A stretch of DNA of 64,000 nucleotides, taken from assembly GCA_020629035.1 (NCBI GenBank), contig JAHDEC010000007.1, positions 92,725-156,724 of the forward strand. Reading direction: 5' to 3'. This stretch comes from Saprospiraceae bacterium. Its GTDB lineage: Bacteria; Bacteroidota; Bacteroidia; Chitinophagales; Saprospiraceae. Under the pieces are notes generated by a model. That model did no database searches and was not told the DNA's origin. It saw nothing but the letters and a program-made list of their open reading frames with translations. Numbering within the stretch: position 1 is the first letter of the stretch; each line of letters opens with the position of its first letter. Shown in pieces: positions 47,596-56,092 of the stretch. The position numbers and the translations under genes are program-made.

Positions 47596-48528
47596 GTGAA
47601 TATCGTAATACTCTCCCGAAGTGCAGCACTTTATAGCACACAGAGCCTCATAAAGGCAGCAAGAAATAGAAACCATTTTGTACGTGTAATTGATTATCAG
47701 CATTGTGATATCATTGTTGAAAACAATAAGCCCAAACTAAGCTACTATGGAACCGTACTTAAAAACATAGATGCGGTTATCCCGAGAATTGGCGCCAGTT
47801 TTACTAGATATGGAGCTGCTGTTATAAAGCAATTTGAAGCTATGAAAGTGCCAAGCACCCTGACACCCGAAGCTTTATTTGTAGCTCGGGACAAACTCAT
47901 GTGTCTGCAGGTTCTTGCTATGAATGGAATTCGAGTACCAAGAACTATAATGACTAACAATGCCATCATGTATGAGGACTTAGTTAAGTCATTTGGTTAT
48001 CATCCGTTAATCATTAAACTGGTAAGTGGAACCCATGGTGTAGGAGTAATTAAAGCTGATTCACATCAACTAGCTGTTACCTTATTGGAAGCTTTTCAAA
48101 AAACTAATCAAAAAACTATACTGCAAGAGTTTGTAAAAGAGTCAAAAGGTGCAGATATTCGTATTTTCGTGGTTGGTGGTGAAGTAGTCGCTACTATGAA
48201 GCGACAAGCAAAGGAAGGGGAATTTAGATCTAATTTGCATAGAGGTGGAAGTTCTACTCAAATTAAAATTTCTGATGAAGAAAGAACTACGGCACTAAAT
48301 GCTGTTAAAGCTTTAGGATTAGATGTAGCAGGAGTAGATATTTTGCAGTCAAAGGCGGGCCCACAAATTATTGAGGTAAATGCTTCACCAGGCTTAGAAG
48401 GTATTGAAAAAACTTCAGGCGTAGATATCGCTGGAAAAATTATTGATTTAGTTGAAGAAAAAGTAAGAGCAAGTAAAGGATATGCAGGACACCCTAGTCA
48501 TTCAGAATCAGGAAATAGCAGGCAATGA
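47596..48528 (+). CDS. rimK: RimK-type ATP-grasp glutamate ligase
   Basis: RimK adds glutamate residues to the C terminus of ribosomal protein S6 in other bacteria. The protein begins VNIVILSRSAALYSTQSL at GTG 47596; an in-frame TTG at 47572 would add eight residues not found in the family. It has PRIGASFTRYGAAVIKQFE, the ATP-grasp loop KLVSGTHGVGVIK, FVKESKGADIRIFVVGG, FRSNLHRGG and the metal site EVNASPGLEGIE. The gene overlaps the following aspartoacylase-family gene by 47 bases, an arrangement that implies coupled function. Confidence 0.93.
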   Translation: MNIVILSRSAALYSTQSLIKAARNRNHFVRVIDYQHCDIIVENNKPKLSYYGTVLKNIDAVIPRIGASFTRYGAAVIKQFEAMKVPSTLTPEALFVARDKLMCLQVLAMNGIRVPRTIMTNNAIMYEDLVKSFGYHPLIIKLVSGTHGVGVIKADSHQLAVTLLEAFQKTNQKTILQEFVKESKGADIRIFVVGGEVVATMKRQAKEGEFRSNLHRGGSSTQIKISDEERTTALNAVKALGLDVAGVDILQSKAGPQIIEVNASPGLEGIEKTSGVDIAGKIIDLVEEKVRASKGYAGHPSHSESGNSRQ

Positions 48529-49438
48529 GAATACACTCATAGAGCTAAATGTAGGTCGTTTACCATCCGATAACCTCATTTCCATTCGAGCACATGTTTT
48601 TAGAGGCAAAGAAGAAGGTCCTACCATTTTATTTCTTGGGGGTGTACACGGTGATGAAATTAACGGCGTCGAAATTGTTAGAAAAAGTATAGAGCAAAAT
48701 TATTTTGACAACATACAGCGAGGTACAGTAATAGCCATACCGCTTTTAAATGTATTTGGATTCATAAACTTTAGTCGAGATGTACCTGATGGCAAAGATG
48801 TTAATCGTAGTTTTCCGGGTACAACCAAAGGATCATTAGCCTCGCGAGTTGCAAGAACATTGACCAAAACCATTCTACCCCATGTGGATTACGCTGTAGA
48901 TTTCCATACGGGTGGCTCTTCCAGATACAACTACCCGCAAATACGATATACTAAAGGCCAAGCAGCATCATATGATTTAGCTCAGGTCTTTAATGCACCC
49001 ATAACCATAGAAAAAGCAACCATACCAAATTCGTTTAGAAGAATTTGCAAGGATTTAAAAATTCCTGTCATTGTCTACGAAGCAGGGGAATCTATTCGTT
49101 TAGACGGTCTCGCTATAAGTCGTGGCCAAGAAGGCATACAAAACATATTGGAACACTTTAAATTCGTAGACATAGAAAACAAAATTACGCCTCAGAAGAC
49201 CATCAGAATCAAAAGGACTAGTTGGATTAGAGCCTCTTTTTCTGGTATTTTTATATGGTCTAAAAAGTCAGGAAACTATGTTCAAGCAGGTGAGCCACTT
49301 GGTAGTATAAAAAATCCGTATGGCACTAAAACAGCTACAGTGGTAGCAAAAAAAGATGGATTTATCATTGGGCATAATAATGCATCAGTAGTTAACCAAG
49401 GTGATGCACTATTCCATATTGGTTATGAAGATGCATAA
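48482..49438 (+). CDS. Succinylglutamate desuccinylase/aspartoacylase-family protein
   Basis: This 318-residue zinc hydrolase of the M14-like AstE/AspA family has zinc ligands in GGVHGDEINGVEIV and VDFHTGGSSRYN, the DVNRSFPG arginine motif and the catalytic glutamate in VIVYEAGES. A C-terminal beta-barrel resembles a lipoyl-type domain (GNYVQAGEPLGSIKNPYG ... NASVVNQGDALFHIG). Members next to rimK are thought to act on peptides or amide-linked glutamate. Here the overlap with rimK (47 bases) supports a shared pathway, perhaps removing what RimK adds; that is inference. Confidence 0.9.
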   Translation: MQDTLVIQNQEIAGNENTLIELNVGRLPSDNLISIRAHVFRGKEEGPTILFLGGVHGDEINGVEIVRKSIEQNYFDNIQRGTVIAIPLLNVFGFINFSRDVPDGKDVNRSFPGTTKGSLASRVARTLTKTILPHVDYAVDFHTGGSSRYNYPQIRYTKGQAASYDLAQVFNAPITIEKATIPNSFRRICKDLKIPVIVYEAGESIRLDGLAISRGQEGIQNILEHFKFVDIENKITPQKTIRIKRTSWIRASFSGIFIWSKKSGNYVQAGEPLGSIKNPYGTKTATVVAKKDGFIIGHNNASVVNQGDALFHIGYEDA

Positions 49439-50888
49439 AATCCTCTGCAACATATTAGTAATATATTTAATATGTTCTTACTCTCTTAGCGCACAAAGTA
49501 AACTTCAATCTGGTATCGAACGAGTCCTTGCTTCGAGTGAACTAAAATACAGCAATGTAAGTGTCTGCGTCATGGACTTAGCATCAGGAGAAATACTAGC
49601 AGATGTGCGGGCTAAAAAAAGCTTAACGCCAGCCTCATCTTTAAAGGTAATAACTAGTTTAACTGCTATAGATATCCTTGGTGAAGATTACCAGTACAGC
49701 ACCAATATTGGCTATGAAGGTCAGCTAGACCCCGATGGGACACTTCAAGGTGATTTAATTATTTATGGAAGCGGTGATCCTACCTTAGGCAGCACCAAAT
49801 TCGCGAAATATCCCAATTTTGAGGAGGTGCTTGATCAAATTACCAAAGCGGTAAAAGACGCCGGCATAACTTGCATAGACGGTTCTATCATAGCTGATGA
49901 ATCAGTATTTAATAGTTTTCCTATTTCTCCTTCCTGGCAATGGAATGATCTTGGAAATTATTATGCTAGCGGAGCCTGGGGAATTAACATTAATGAAAAC
50001 CAATACACTATTTACTTTGATGGAAGAGGCAAGGTAGGAAGAAGACCCAATATAAAATCTTACTATCCGCAAGTCCCTAAACTACAACTTTCAAATGAGC
50101 TAGCTGTCGACAGTGCAGGGACTGGCGATAATGCTTATATCTTTGGCGGTCCTTACAATTATATAAAACGCATAGTGGGCACTATTCCAGCGGGAGACGG
50201 TGTATTCTCCATTAAGGGTTCTATTCCTGATCCGCCTTATTTCCTAGCCTATCATGTCCACAAAGAACTTAAGAAGAGAAACATCGAGGCTCAAGACTTT
50301 AAAGTGAATTTTGAGCCATCCAAGAAAAAGAAAAAACCTACGATTATCCATGAATTTCGTTCACCTCCACTTTCAGCTATTGTCAGAAGAAACAACTTAG
50401 AAAGTAACAACTTGTACAGCGAAGCCCTACTGAAAAGTTTAGGTTTAAAAGTTCGCCGAGGTGGTTCTGGACAATTAGGTATTTCAGCTATCAAACGATA
50501 TATGAAGAAGTTAGGAGTTAGTTATGCAGGGATGAATCTAGAAGATGGTTCTGGGCTTTCTGCGCGTACCTTTATCACCAGCTATACTTTAGCAGAATTT
50601 CTAAGGAAGTTTGCCTTGAAAAACAGCATTGAAACCAGCGTTAAATATTTGCCACAAGGTGGTGTTTCTGGTACGATACGATCAATGTTTGCAAAGTCTT
50701 CTGCTGCTGGCAAAATATGGGCAAAGAGTGGCAGTATGAAGGATATTATGAGTTATACTGGATACGTAAAAAGTAAATCAGGCGAGTGGCGAAGTTTTTC
50801 TATTATTATAAATGCCTACTCAGCAAAGAACAAAATCATTCGAGCTAAAATGGAAAAAATGATGAAAGAAATTTACTTTTCATCCTAG
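49425..50888 (+). CDS. dacB: D-Ala-D-Ala carboxypeptidase/endopeptidase, PBP4 type
   Basis: PBP4-type enzymes trim and cleave peptidoglycan cross-links in the periplasm. The start chosen is ATG 49425, giving MKMHKILCNILVIYLICSYSLSA as signal peptide; upstream ATGs at 49401 and 49404 lie further inside the previous gene. The active-site SxxK is in LTPASSLKVITSL, SxN in NNLESNNLYSE and the KTG-equivalent in IWAKSGSMKDI. The extra PBP4 domain II lies between SxxK and SxN. It overlaps the aspartoacylase-family gene by 14 bases. Confidence 0.94.
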   Translation: MKMHKILCNILVIYLICSYSLSAQSKLQSGIERVLASSELKYSNVSVCVMDLASGEILADVRAKKSLTPASSLKVITSLTAIDILGEDYQYSTNIGYEGQLDPDGTLQGDLIIYGSGDPTLGSTKFAKYPNFEEVLDQITKAVKDAGITCIDGSIIADESVFNSFPISPSWQWNDLGNYYASGAWGININENQYTIYFDGRGKVGRRPNIKSYYPQVPKLQLSNELAVDSAGTGDNAYIFGGPYNYIKRIVGTIPAGDGVFSIKGSIPDPPYFLAYHVHKELKKRNIEAQDFKVNFEPSKKKKKPTIIHEFRSPPLSAIVRRNNLESNNLYSEALLKSLGLKVRRGGSGQLGISAIKRYMKKLGVSYAGMNLEDGSGLSARTFITSYTLAEFLRKFALKNSIETSVKYLPQGGVSGTIRSMFAKSSAAGKIWAKSGSMKDIMSYTGYVKSKSGEWRSFSIIINAYSAKNKIIRAKMEKMMKEIYFSS

Positions 50889-50905
50889 TGTAAAGTCTTC
50901 ACTAG
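50885..50905. repeat. Inverted repeat holding both convergent stop codons
   Basis: CTAGTG (50885-50890) and CACTAG (50900-50905) are perfect arms nine bases apart. The TAG of dacB and, on the other strand, the TAG of the barrel-like gene each lie inside an arm. It may form a short two-way hairpin; no T-run follows. Confidence 0.4.
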
Positions 50906-52125
50906 AAAATGTAGCGTGATCGTAATCCAATCGAAAGTGCGTCACTTAAATCAAACGCTCTATCAATATTTATCTGCTCCTTATACAAAGGTTTGAATTG
51001 ATATTCCATGTTTAAACCTAAGCTAAATGAAGGTGTAAAAGCGTAATCTGTACTCACATTCGAAAGAAATTGCCAATTATTTATTGCATCATTATTGGTT
51101 AGATACTCTCTACTGTTAGCGGATAAAATATTCCACTCTTCATGGGTAGATACAGAGGTGATATAATCAACGCCCAAAGTACTTGATAAACTAACTTTAG
51201 GACTCACCTTATAACGCAATCCACTCATTAGCCCAAAAGCATGAGTAGTATGAAACTGCTCGACCTCCACTTGTATATACTTAGATGGCGTGGTCTCTCC
51301 AGGATTAGTAGGTGCAGTTGTTCTTCCGTCGTTTAGTCTAGTTTCAGTAAACTGATCTTGATGATATCCAAACTCATAGTTTAAGCCCTTAATCCAAGAT
51401 GTATTTTTGGAGATCTTAGTTTCGATCCCTAAACCAACCCTAAGACCTAAAATGTCCTTGGATAAATTGCTACTGTTAACTAAATCAATAAATACATGGC
51501 TAACTCTGTTTCGAATCGTAGGTACAGCAGCGAGTAAAATATTCAAAGAATTAGAATATTCTACTCGATTTAATTCAAGGGCTTCAAGAGGATCTAATCG
51601 GTCGTTACTGGTAGTTTTTTCATATTGTGTTTGACTGTCAGTATGATCTACTGTCGACCCTTGAACTAAAGGTTTTGCTGTTATTTCCTTTGCTTGTGAA
51701 TGTTTATTCGAATGATTAGCACGGATATGTTGAGAAACTTGTTCCTTATTGTTATTGCTTCCTAAAGCAACTGATGCATTTGCTGCTTGACTTTTTACTA
51801 CAAACTCTTTGGCTACTTCTTTTCGCAGCGCTATGTCTTCTTGACTAAATCGATCTATAGACAGCATACTTAATGCCTGTGCAGTCTGCGCAGTCTTAAC
51901 AGGTATTAGCTCTTTAGAGTTTGTGTCTTCAATGGTTGGTTCGTGCAGAAACATAAACATGACTAACAGACCAGTCACAAATGACAAAAGCAACATCATA
52001 GCTAATTGCCATGGCTTTCTGCCATTTTTTGTAGCCTGTACTGGCATCTCATCTGCCAGCATTCGCTCGAGGTCACCCCAAGCATGCTTTACCTCCTTGT
52101 CTGTCCACGTTCGCTTATCCTGCAT
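50902..52125 (-). CDS. Anti-sigma-like N terminus with barrel-like C terminus
   Basis: This 407-residue protein has a short cytosolic start (DKEVKHAWGDLERMLADEM), then a single membrane helix (~44-64, MMLLLSFVTGLLVMFMFL). A polar linker (~70-170) follows, then ~230 residues with the alternating pattern and end of an outer-membrane barrel (GLNMEYQFKPLYKEQ ... ALSIGLRSRYIF). It overlaps the upstream ECF sigma factor gene by 11 bases. The N-terminal W-x-x-LE pattern and position suggest it binds the sigma factor. A membrane-spanning N terminus on a barrel-like protein is a strange topology; similar genes occur beside sigma factors in Bacteroidota, but their mode of action is not known to me. Confidence 0.75.
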   Translation of the reverse strand: MQDKRTWTDKEVKHAWGDLERMLADEMPVQATKNGRKPWQLAMMLLLSFVTGLLVMFMFLHEPTIEDTNSKELIPVKTAQTAQALSMLSIDRFSQEDIALRKEVAKEFVVKSQAANASVALGSNNNKEQVSQHIRANHSNKHSQAKEITAKPLVQGSTVDHTDSQTQYEKTTSNDRLDPLEALELNRVEYSNSLNILLAAVPTIRNRVSHVFIDLVNSSNLSKDILGLRVGLGIETKISKNTSWIKGLNYEFGYHQDQFTETRLNDGRTTAPTNPGETTPSKYIQVEVEQFHTTHAFGLMSGLRYKVSPKVSLSSTLGVDYITSVSTHEEWNILSANSREYLTNNDAINNWQFLSNVSTDYAFTPSFSLGLNMEYQFKPLYKEQINIDRAFDLSDALSIGLRSRYIF

Positions 52126-52657
52126 TATAGTTTTCTAGTCTGTACATCGTTATCTTCTTCTTCAAACTTTTCCGTGCTTCAGAGAGTAGCCATTTGGATG
52201 TTCCTTCTGACATTTGCCTCATTTCGGCAATTTCCCGATGTTTATATCCATGTATAGCGTACAAAATGAATACATCTGCTGTTTGTTGTGGAAGTGTGTC
52301 TATGATATTCAGTAAGTCTTCCATCATCAGGTTTTGTAAACCTTGATTATGATCGACCTTGTCACGGTGTTCTAATTCGAGAAACTTAATTTTACCTTGT
52401 TTCGATCTTAAAAAATCAGAAATTGCATGGTAAATAATTCGTTTCATCCAAGCTTCGATACTTGTGATTTTTTGCAAAGAACCAAGGTTCTTAAAAATCT
52501 TTAAAAAGCCATTATTTAAGCAGATGACAGCCTCATCCCTGTCCTTTGTGTATCTCATACACATTGGAATTAATGTATTAAAATACCGTTCGTAGAACCA
52601 CTGCTGGCTACGACGATCATTTTCAATACATCCTTGTATGGCCTTTTCTAAGTTCAA
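52115..52657 (-). CDS. ECF-type RNA polymerase sigma factor
   Basis: This 180-residue sigma-70 family protein has region 2 (FYERYFNTLIPMCMRYTKDR, then LNNGFLKIFKNL and EAWMKRIIYHAISDFLR). Region 4 has the helix-turn-helix YKHREIAEMRQMSEGTSKWLLSEARKSL. It lacks regions 1 and 3, as ECF factors do. It is likely controlled by the membrane protein encoded by the overlapping downstream gene (11 bases). Target promoters are unknown. Confidence 0.93.
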   Translation of the reverse strand: MNLEKAIQGCIENDRRSQQWFYERYFNTLIPMCMRYTKDRDEAVICLNNGFLKIFKNLGSLQKITSIEAWMKRIIYHAISDFLRSKQGKIKFLELEHRDKVDHNQGLQNLMMEDLLNIIDTLPQQTADVFILYAIHGYKHREIAEMRQMSEGTSKWLLSEARKSLKKKITMYRLENYNAG

Positions 52658-52959
52658 AGCTCTATTATATGTAAGTAACGCTTGGTTTATAAAGATAAAC
52701 TAAAGGTCACTTATTTGTAAGACTTTATAAGATTTCTATTTGGTTGGAAAATGTTTGTTTTTTTTCAATGTAGTTTTTCTTTTTGTTATTTACATCTTCA
52801 TAGGCCAAGATTAAAAGAGCCACAAATCATCAAAATTTCAGCTCCAAAGATGCTGAAATAAGGTCCAGTGGAGTATCATATCCATTGAGGCGATTCAAAT
52901 AAAAGAACATTTGGTGCCCTATTTTTTTGACAATTTAATTCAGCCTTACAATAAAACAA
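52658..52959. other. 302-base gap upstream of the sigma factor gene
   Basis: The gap lies between the ECF sigma factor start and the stop of the MetA-type barrel gene. It holds an inverted repeat GTTTAT-AAAG-ATAAAC (52685-52700), 28 bases from the sigma factor start, a place suited to an operator. On the minus strand 52830-52910 reads LNGYDTPLDLI before a stop, faintly like the end of an integrase-type transposase. Nothing else was seen. Confidence 0.4.
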
Positions 52960-53706
52960 CTAGTTTGATCTCTTGTGAATCAGCCAGCTACAACCTAAAG
53001 AAAGATAATTCATGGTATGGTTTATTCCTGTGCCGAAAGAAAAATCGAATTGTAAGTTATCGTTTTGCAAATAAGTGAAGCCAGCATCAAAATTAGCTAC
53101 ATGCTTCTCAAAATCCACCAGATCACCATATGGCTCTATATAGATGCCGACTTTGTCATTAATGCCTATAGCAAGTGCCAGAGAATAGCTTAGATCTCCT
53201 ATTCCCTCGCCAATATAATTATAGCCTACATTATAGCCGATACCCATGTTTTCAGTTAGCCTGTGCGAAATGGAAAGTTTGTTAATGGTACCAAAGTTTG
53301 CAGCTCTAAAACCCTCAGACCCGGAAGGGGTGATTAAATGAGAGAGAAAGGCAATTTCAGTATTAATGTTCTCATTCTGTAGTAATTGAACTTTGGTTCC
53401 AATCTCAAGATCACTAATACCTTGGTTGTTGAAATCCCTGCTCTTAGAAGTCTCAAATTGGCTGAGTAAGCGAAGTTCAAACCAATTTGTGAGTCCATAT
53501 CTAAAGAGATTAGTCGGAGCTAAGATTTGGCGGGTTGCCAATTCTCCTTCTCCTTCAAAACCAATCAAAATTCCTGACTCGATTTGTAAATTACCTGATT
53601 TTATAGTAGAAGAACTTTCTGTCTGGTCAGGTCTATCAGTGATAATTTGGGCCTGGCAAGTAATTATCAAAAAGTTTAGTAAAATTATCGTAAGTGCTAT
53701 TCTCAT
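52960..53706 (-). CDS. Outer-membrane barrel, MetA-pathway-like family (PF13557 type)
   Basis: From ATG 53706 (the ATG at 53727 adds a polar MQPEVLN before the signal) the protein has a leader (MRIALTIILLNFLIITCQAQ). It then has IITDRPDQTESSSTI, the family's opening motif, followed by QIESGILIGFEGEGE, LRYG-like strands, LITPSGSEGFR and barrel strands to the end (GINHTMNYLSLGCSWLIHKR). Such proteins are annotated as putative outer-membrane transporters; solute unknown. It may share regulation with the sigma factor downstream, but there is a 302-base gap. Confidence 0.82.
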   Translation of the reverse strand: MRIALTIILLNFLIITCQAQIITDRPDQTESSSTIKSGNLQIESGILIGFEGEGELATRQILAPTNLFRYGLTNWFELRLLSQFETSKSRDFNNQGISDLEIGTKVQLLQNENINTEIAFLSHLITPSGSEGFRAANFGTINKLSISHRLTENMGIGYNVGYNYIGEGIGDLSYSLALAIGINDKVGIYIEPYGDLVDFEKHVANFDAGFTYLQNDNLQFDFSFGTGINHTMNYLSLGCSWLIHKRSN

Positions 53707-53727
53707 ATTTAGGACTTCAGGCTGCAA

Positions 53728-53863
53728 ATGTCGTATTGTAAATGGACTTTAAGTAATTTTTAATGAAAACAAATAAAACTCACTAAACTTCTATTTTTGG
53801 CAGCATCCAACATTTTTGATATTTCACATAAAAATAGTTGAACATAGAAAGTCGAGCAGATAA
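53728..53863. other. Non-coding part of a 377-base gap
   Basis: The stretch lies between the MetA-type barrel gene start and the recognisable YoeB relic. It is AT-rich and has no supported gene; it should have held the 5' end of the toxin gene and a YefM-type antitoxin, but neither is readable. Confidence 0.4.
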
Positions 53864-54034
53864 GATCCATTTGAAGGTTTAGGAAAACCAGAGCCACTAA
53901 AGTTTGGTTTAAAGGGCTTTTGGTCTGGGAGAGTTTATCACGAGCACTGTATAATTTATACCATTCAAGGAAAAAAGGAATGCATCAAAGTTGTTCTATG
54001 CTTCAATGCTGATTTCACTACAAAAAAGATTTAA
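53864..54034 (+). pseudogene. Decayed YoeB/Txe-family toxin gene
   Basis: Translation from 53864 gives DPFEGLGKPEPLKFGLKGFW and then SGRVYHEHCIIYTIQGKKE, the classic core of the YoeB mRNA interferase family. An in-frame TAA stands just upstream (53861-53863) and no N-terminal half is readable. At the 3' end the frame breaks: leaving out five bases (53999-54003) gives VVLQC-stop-FHYKKDL. There the TGA (54010-54012) stands where the arginine of the family's C-R-F/Y-H-Y end is expected (CGA to TGA). So at least three lesions are present: a missing 5' part, a frameshift and a nonsense change. No YefM-type antitoxin is seen beside it. Confidence 0.85.
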
Positions 54035-54104
54035 ACATCAGTCAGCATCAAATAAATCGTTCCCCTTAATTTTTTGGACTACAATTCTTAAAGTCATCCT
54101 TAGA

Positions 54105-55265
54105 TTAATGCTCAATAATTAGCTCGGGTATTTGGCAATCAGTACCTATTTTAAAGAGTCTGACTTCCGTAGGATTAACATTTGGAAGATCTTCATTTGG
54201 AAGACCGTACAAAAAGGATACACTTCCTAATTCGTTTAGCACTAAATCAGATAATGGACCTGAGCCTTCCAAAATAAATTCGTGATGCTTATTTAAGTCT
54301 AGATCAAAACATTGGATTCTTAATTCTTGTCCATACTCAAAAGCTACCTCCATAGTATAAAGATTATCTCCATCTACCAGCAAGTCACCAAACGCATAAC
54401 TTGAAAGAGCAGGATCAAGAGGTGCCATAAGTTCATTGTTAAAACTAATCTCGTTTGATACATTTAAATCGCTATCGAGTTTTGTAATGTAATTAGTATC
54501 GTCTGATATTATACCAGCTACATAGATGTTGCCATCAGCATCTTCAGTATACTCATGTATCGTATTACTCATGGTCAATGAAGCAATAGGTTCAAATTGA
54601 TTATTCACTTTATAGAGTGTTTTATCATAATCAAACAAGAAATTTCCATCTGCCAGCTGCATAAAATCGAAGACCCGTCCAGTGATTTCTGGCAATGCGC
54701 TAAGCCTATCATCAAACAATAATTGGCCATCATAATCAACTTGGAAAATATGCGTTCTTGCACCGAGTGTATTAGGATCATTCCAGTCCCAAGTAAGCAA
54801 GGTGATTTTGTCTTCTTCCATGACCACATCTATTAATGTATACCTTGCATCTAGCTCAAGTGATTCCGTCAAATTACCATCAAGACCATAGATTTCTAAG
54901 CCCATCTTTTGCTCATCATCTTCATTAGAAAAACCAATGCTTGTAATCCTGTAAATCTTTTCATCGTACATTTCCCACTTTGCAAATAGACCGCTTTCTG
55001 GTGCTGAAAAAGGATCTTGGATTTCTTCCGTCACGCTTCCATTAACATCTACTTTTAATATGTAATCTGAGCCTACAATATGATAATCGTTAGCATCATT
55101 AATAGACAATTCTCCAGTATTTCGGTCTAATCCTGCATGAGAAATCCAAGGTCTACTGGTAGGCCCCAGTAGATCACCCATATTGGAATCCTTATTACAT
55201 CCTAAACAAAATATGACTGAAACAAGGCAGATTAAGAAGTAAAAATTATTGGATTTAATAAACAT
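54105..55265 (-). CDS. Lipoprotein of unknown function, propeller-like
   Basis: This 386-residue protein has a signal peptide ending in lipobox CLGC (IFCLGCNKDSN, near residue 22). The rest alternates short strands with D/N-rich turns at ~45-50-residue intervals (DYILKVDVNGSVTEEI, MGLEIYGLDGNLTESLEL, HIFQVDYDGQLLFDD, DADGNIYVAGIISDDTNYI, YITKLDSDLNVSNEISF). This fits a beta-propeller. No family recognised. The only neighbour on its 3' side is the YoeB relic; upstream is a 147-base gap. Confidence 0.75.
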   Translation of the reverse strand: MFIKSNNFYFLICLVSVIFCLGCNKDSNMGDLLGPTSRPWISHAGLDRNTGELSINDANDYHIVGSDYILKVDVNGSVTEEIQDPFSAPESGLFAKWEMYDEKIYRITSIGFSNEDDEQKMGLEIYGLDGNLTESLELDARYTLIDVVMEEDKITLLTWDWNDPNTLGARTHIFQVDYDGQLLFDDRLSALPEITGRVFDFMQLADGNFLFDYDKTLYKVNNQFEPIASLTMSNTIHEYTEDADGNIYVAGIISDDTNYITKLDSDLNVSNEISFNNELMAPLDPALSSYAFGDLLVDGDNLYTMEVAFEYGQELRIQCFDLDLNKHHEFILEGSGPLSDLVLNELGSVSFLYGLPNEDLPNVNPTEVRLFKIGTDCQIPELIIEH

Positions 55266-55348
55266 GTCTTAAGGTTTTAGAAGTTTGTATGTTATGATTG
55301 TAAGCTGTTAAGCTACTAAATATTTGTTGAACTTTCATGCTTTACTTT

Positions 55349-55370
55349 AACTCAGATTTATGAGTTTTTT
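55349..55370 (+). other. Hairpin with T-run
   Basis: AACTCA-gattta-TGAGTT followed by TTTT forms a 6-bp perfect stem. As a terminator it would act on the plus strand, where no gene ends nearby; the genes on both sides are on the minus strand. Role uncertain. Confidence 0.3.
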
Positions 55371-55412
55371 CATCAGGTCAACTTATTTGATCTGAATCAT
55401 CAAGCCATTCTC

Positions 55413-56078
55413 CTACCCAGCTAATAAAAAACCCAACAGAGCAATCATCATAGAGCCAGTGATAATTAAGATAAAAATCGCAAAGCGTTTAATATCCTCA
55501 AGCGTCCGTCCCTCTTTAAGAACTAAGCGCCGGAAATCTGAAGAAATAAGACTGAAAAGGGCAAGGCTAAAAAACAAACTAAGCGCTAATAACATTCCTG
55601 ACATAAAGGGTAAGCCAGTGGGCATGCCTAAAAATTGTGGAATGATATCCATCAGAAATAAAACATTCCAAGCAACTAAAGCAGCTCTTAAAACTGGTTT
55701 CTTGACTGGGTTACCTCCTGACTTCTGTCGTGCTAATATTTCCTTTTTTTGCTTGGATGGAACTTCATCCTTATAATCTAAAAATCCCGTTGCTCGAATC
55801 TGTTCTATAAGATGCGTAGGATTTTCAAGCGTCCAAAAAATAACTTGCTCATGGTACGCTTCGACATTATGAATGATTTGTAAACCACCTGATCCAATCT
55901 TTGGCCCTTGATATGGTTCAATGGAAATAATATCTGAAGACATAAAGGACAGACTCCCTATAATACTTGCATTAAGGTCTAATCGATTTTTATTAGCTGT
56001 TAAACGAGCAAAAGGAAAGGTAGCATTAGCCTTAGCTATACGTGCTCCACCTGTAAATGTTACATTCTTTTTGTCCAT
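55413..56078 (-). CDS. Membrane protein with PH-like N-terminal domain
   Basis: This 221-residue protein has an N-terminal ~110-residue strand-rich, PH-like region (FTGGARIAKANATFPFARLT, IGSLSFMSSDIISIEPYQG, NPTHLIEQIRATGFLD) that resembles bacterial membrane-attached PH domains. A basic linker (PSKQKKEILARQKS) is followed by three membrane helices. Function unknown. It follows the 2487-residue cargo gene by 14 bases on the same strand and may be co-transcribed with it. Confidence 0.72.
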   Translation of the reverse strand: MDKKNVTFTGGARIAKANATFPFARLTANKNRLDLNASIIGSLSFMSSDIISIEPYQGPKIGSGGLQIIHNVEAYHEQVIFWTLENPTHLIEQIRATGFLDYKDEVPSKQKKEILARQKSGGNPVKKPVLRAALVAWNVLFLMDIIPQFLGMPTGLPFMSGMLLALSLFFSLALFSLISSDFRRLVLKEGRTLEDIKRFAIFILIITGSMMIALLGFLLAG

Positions 56079-56092
56079 ACATCATTATCAGA

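Noticed and set aside
52830..52911. Minus-strand fragment reading LNGYDTPLDLI, like the end of an integrase-type transposase
   Set aside because: Only ~27 residues, no catalytic motif, no terminal inverted repeats. Too little to call a relic.
53728..53863. Possible YefM-type antitoxin or N-terminal half of the YoeB relic
   Set aside because: All three plus frames were read; none gave a convincing antitoxin or toxin N terminus.
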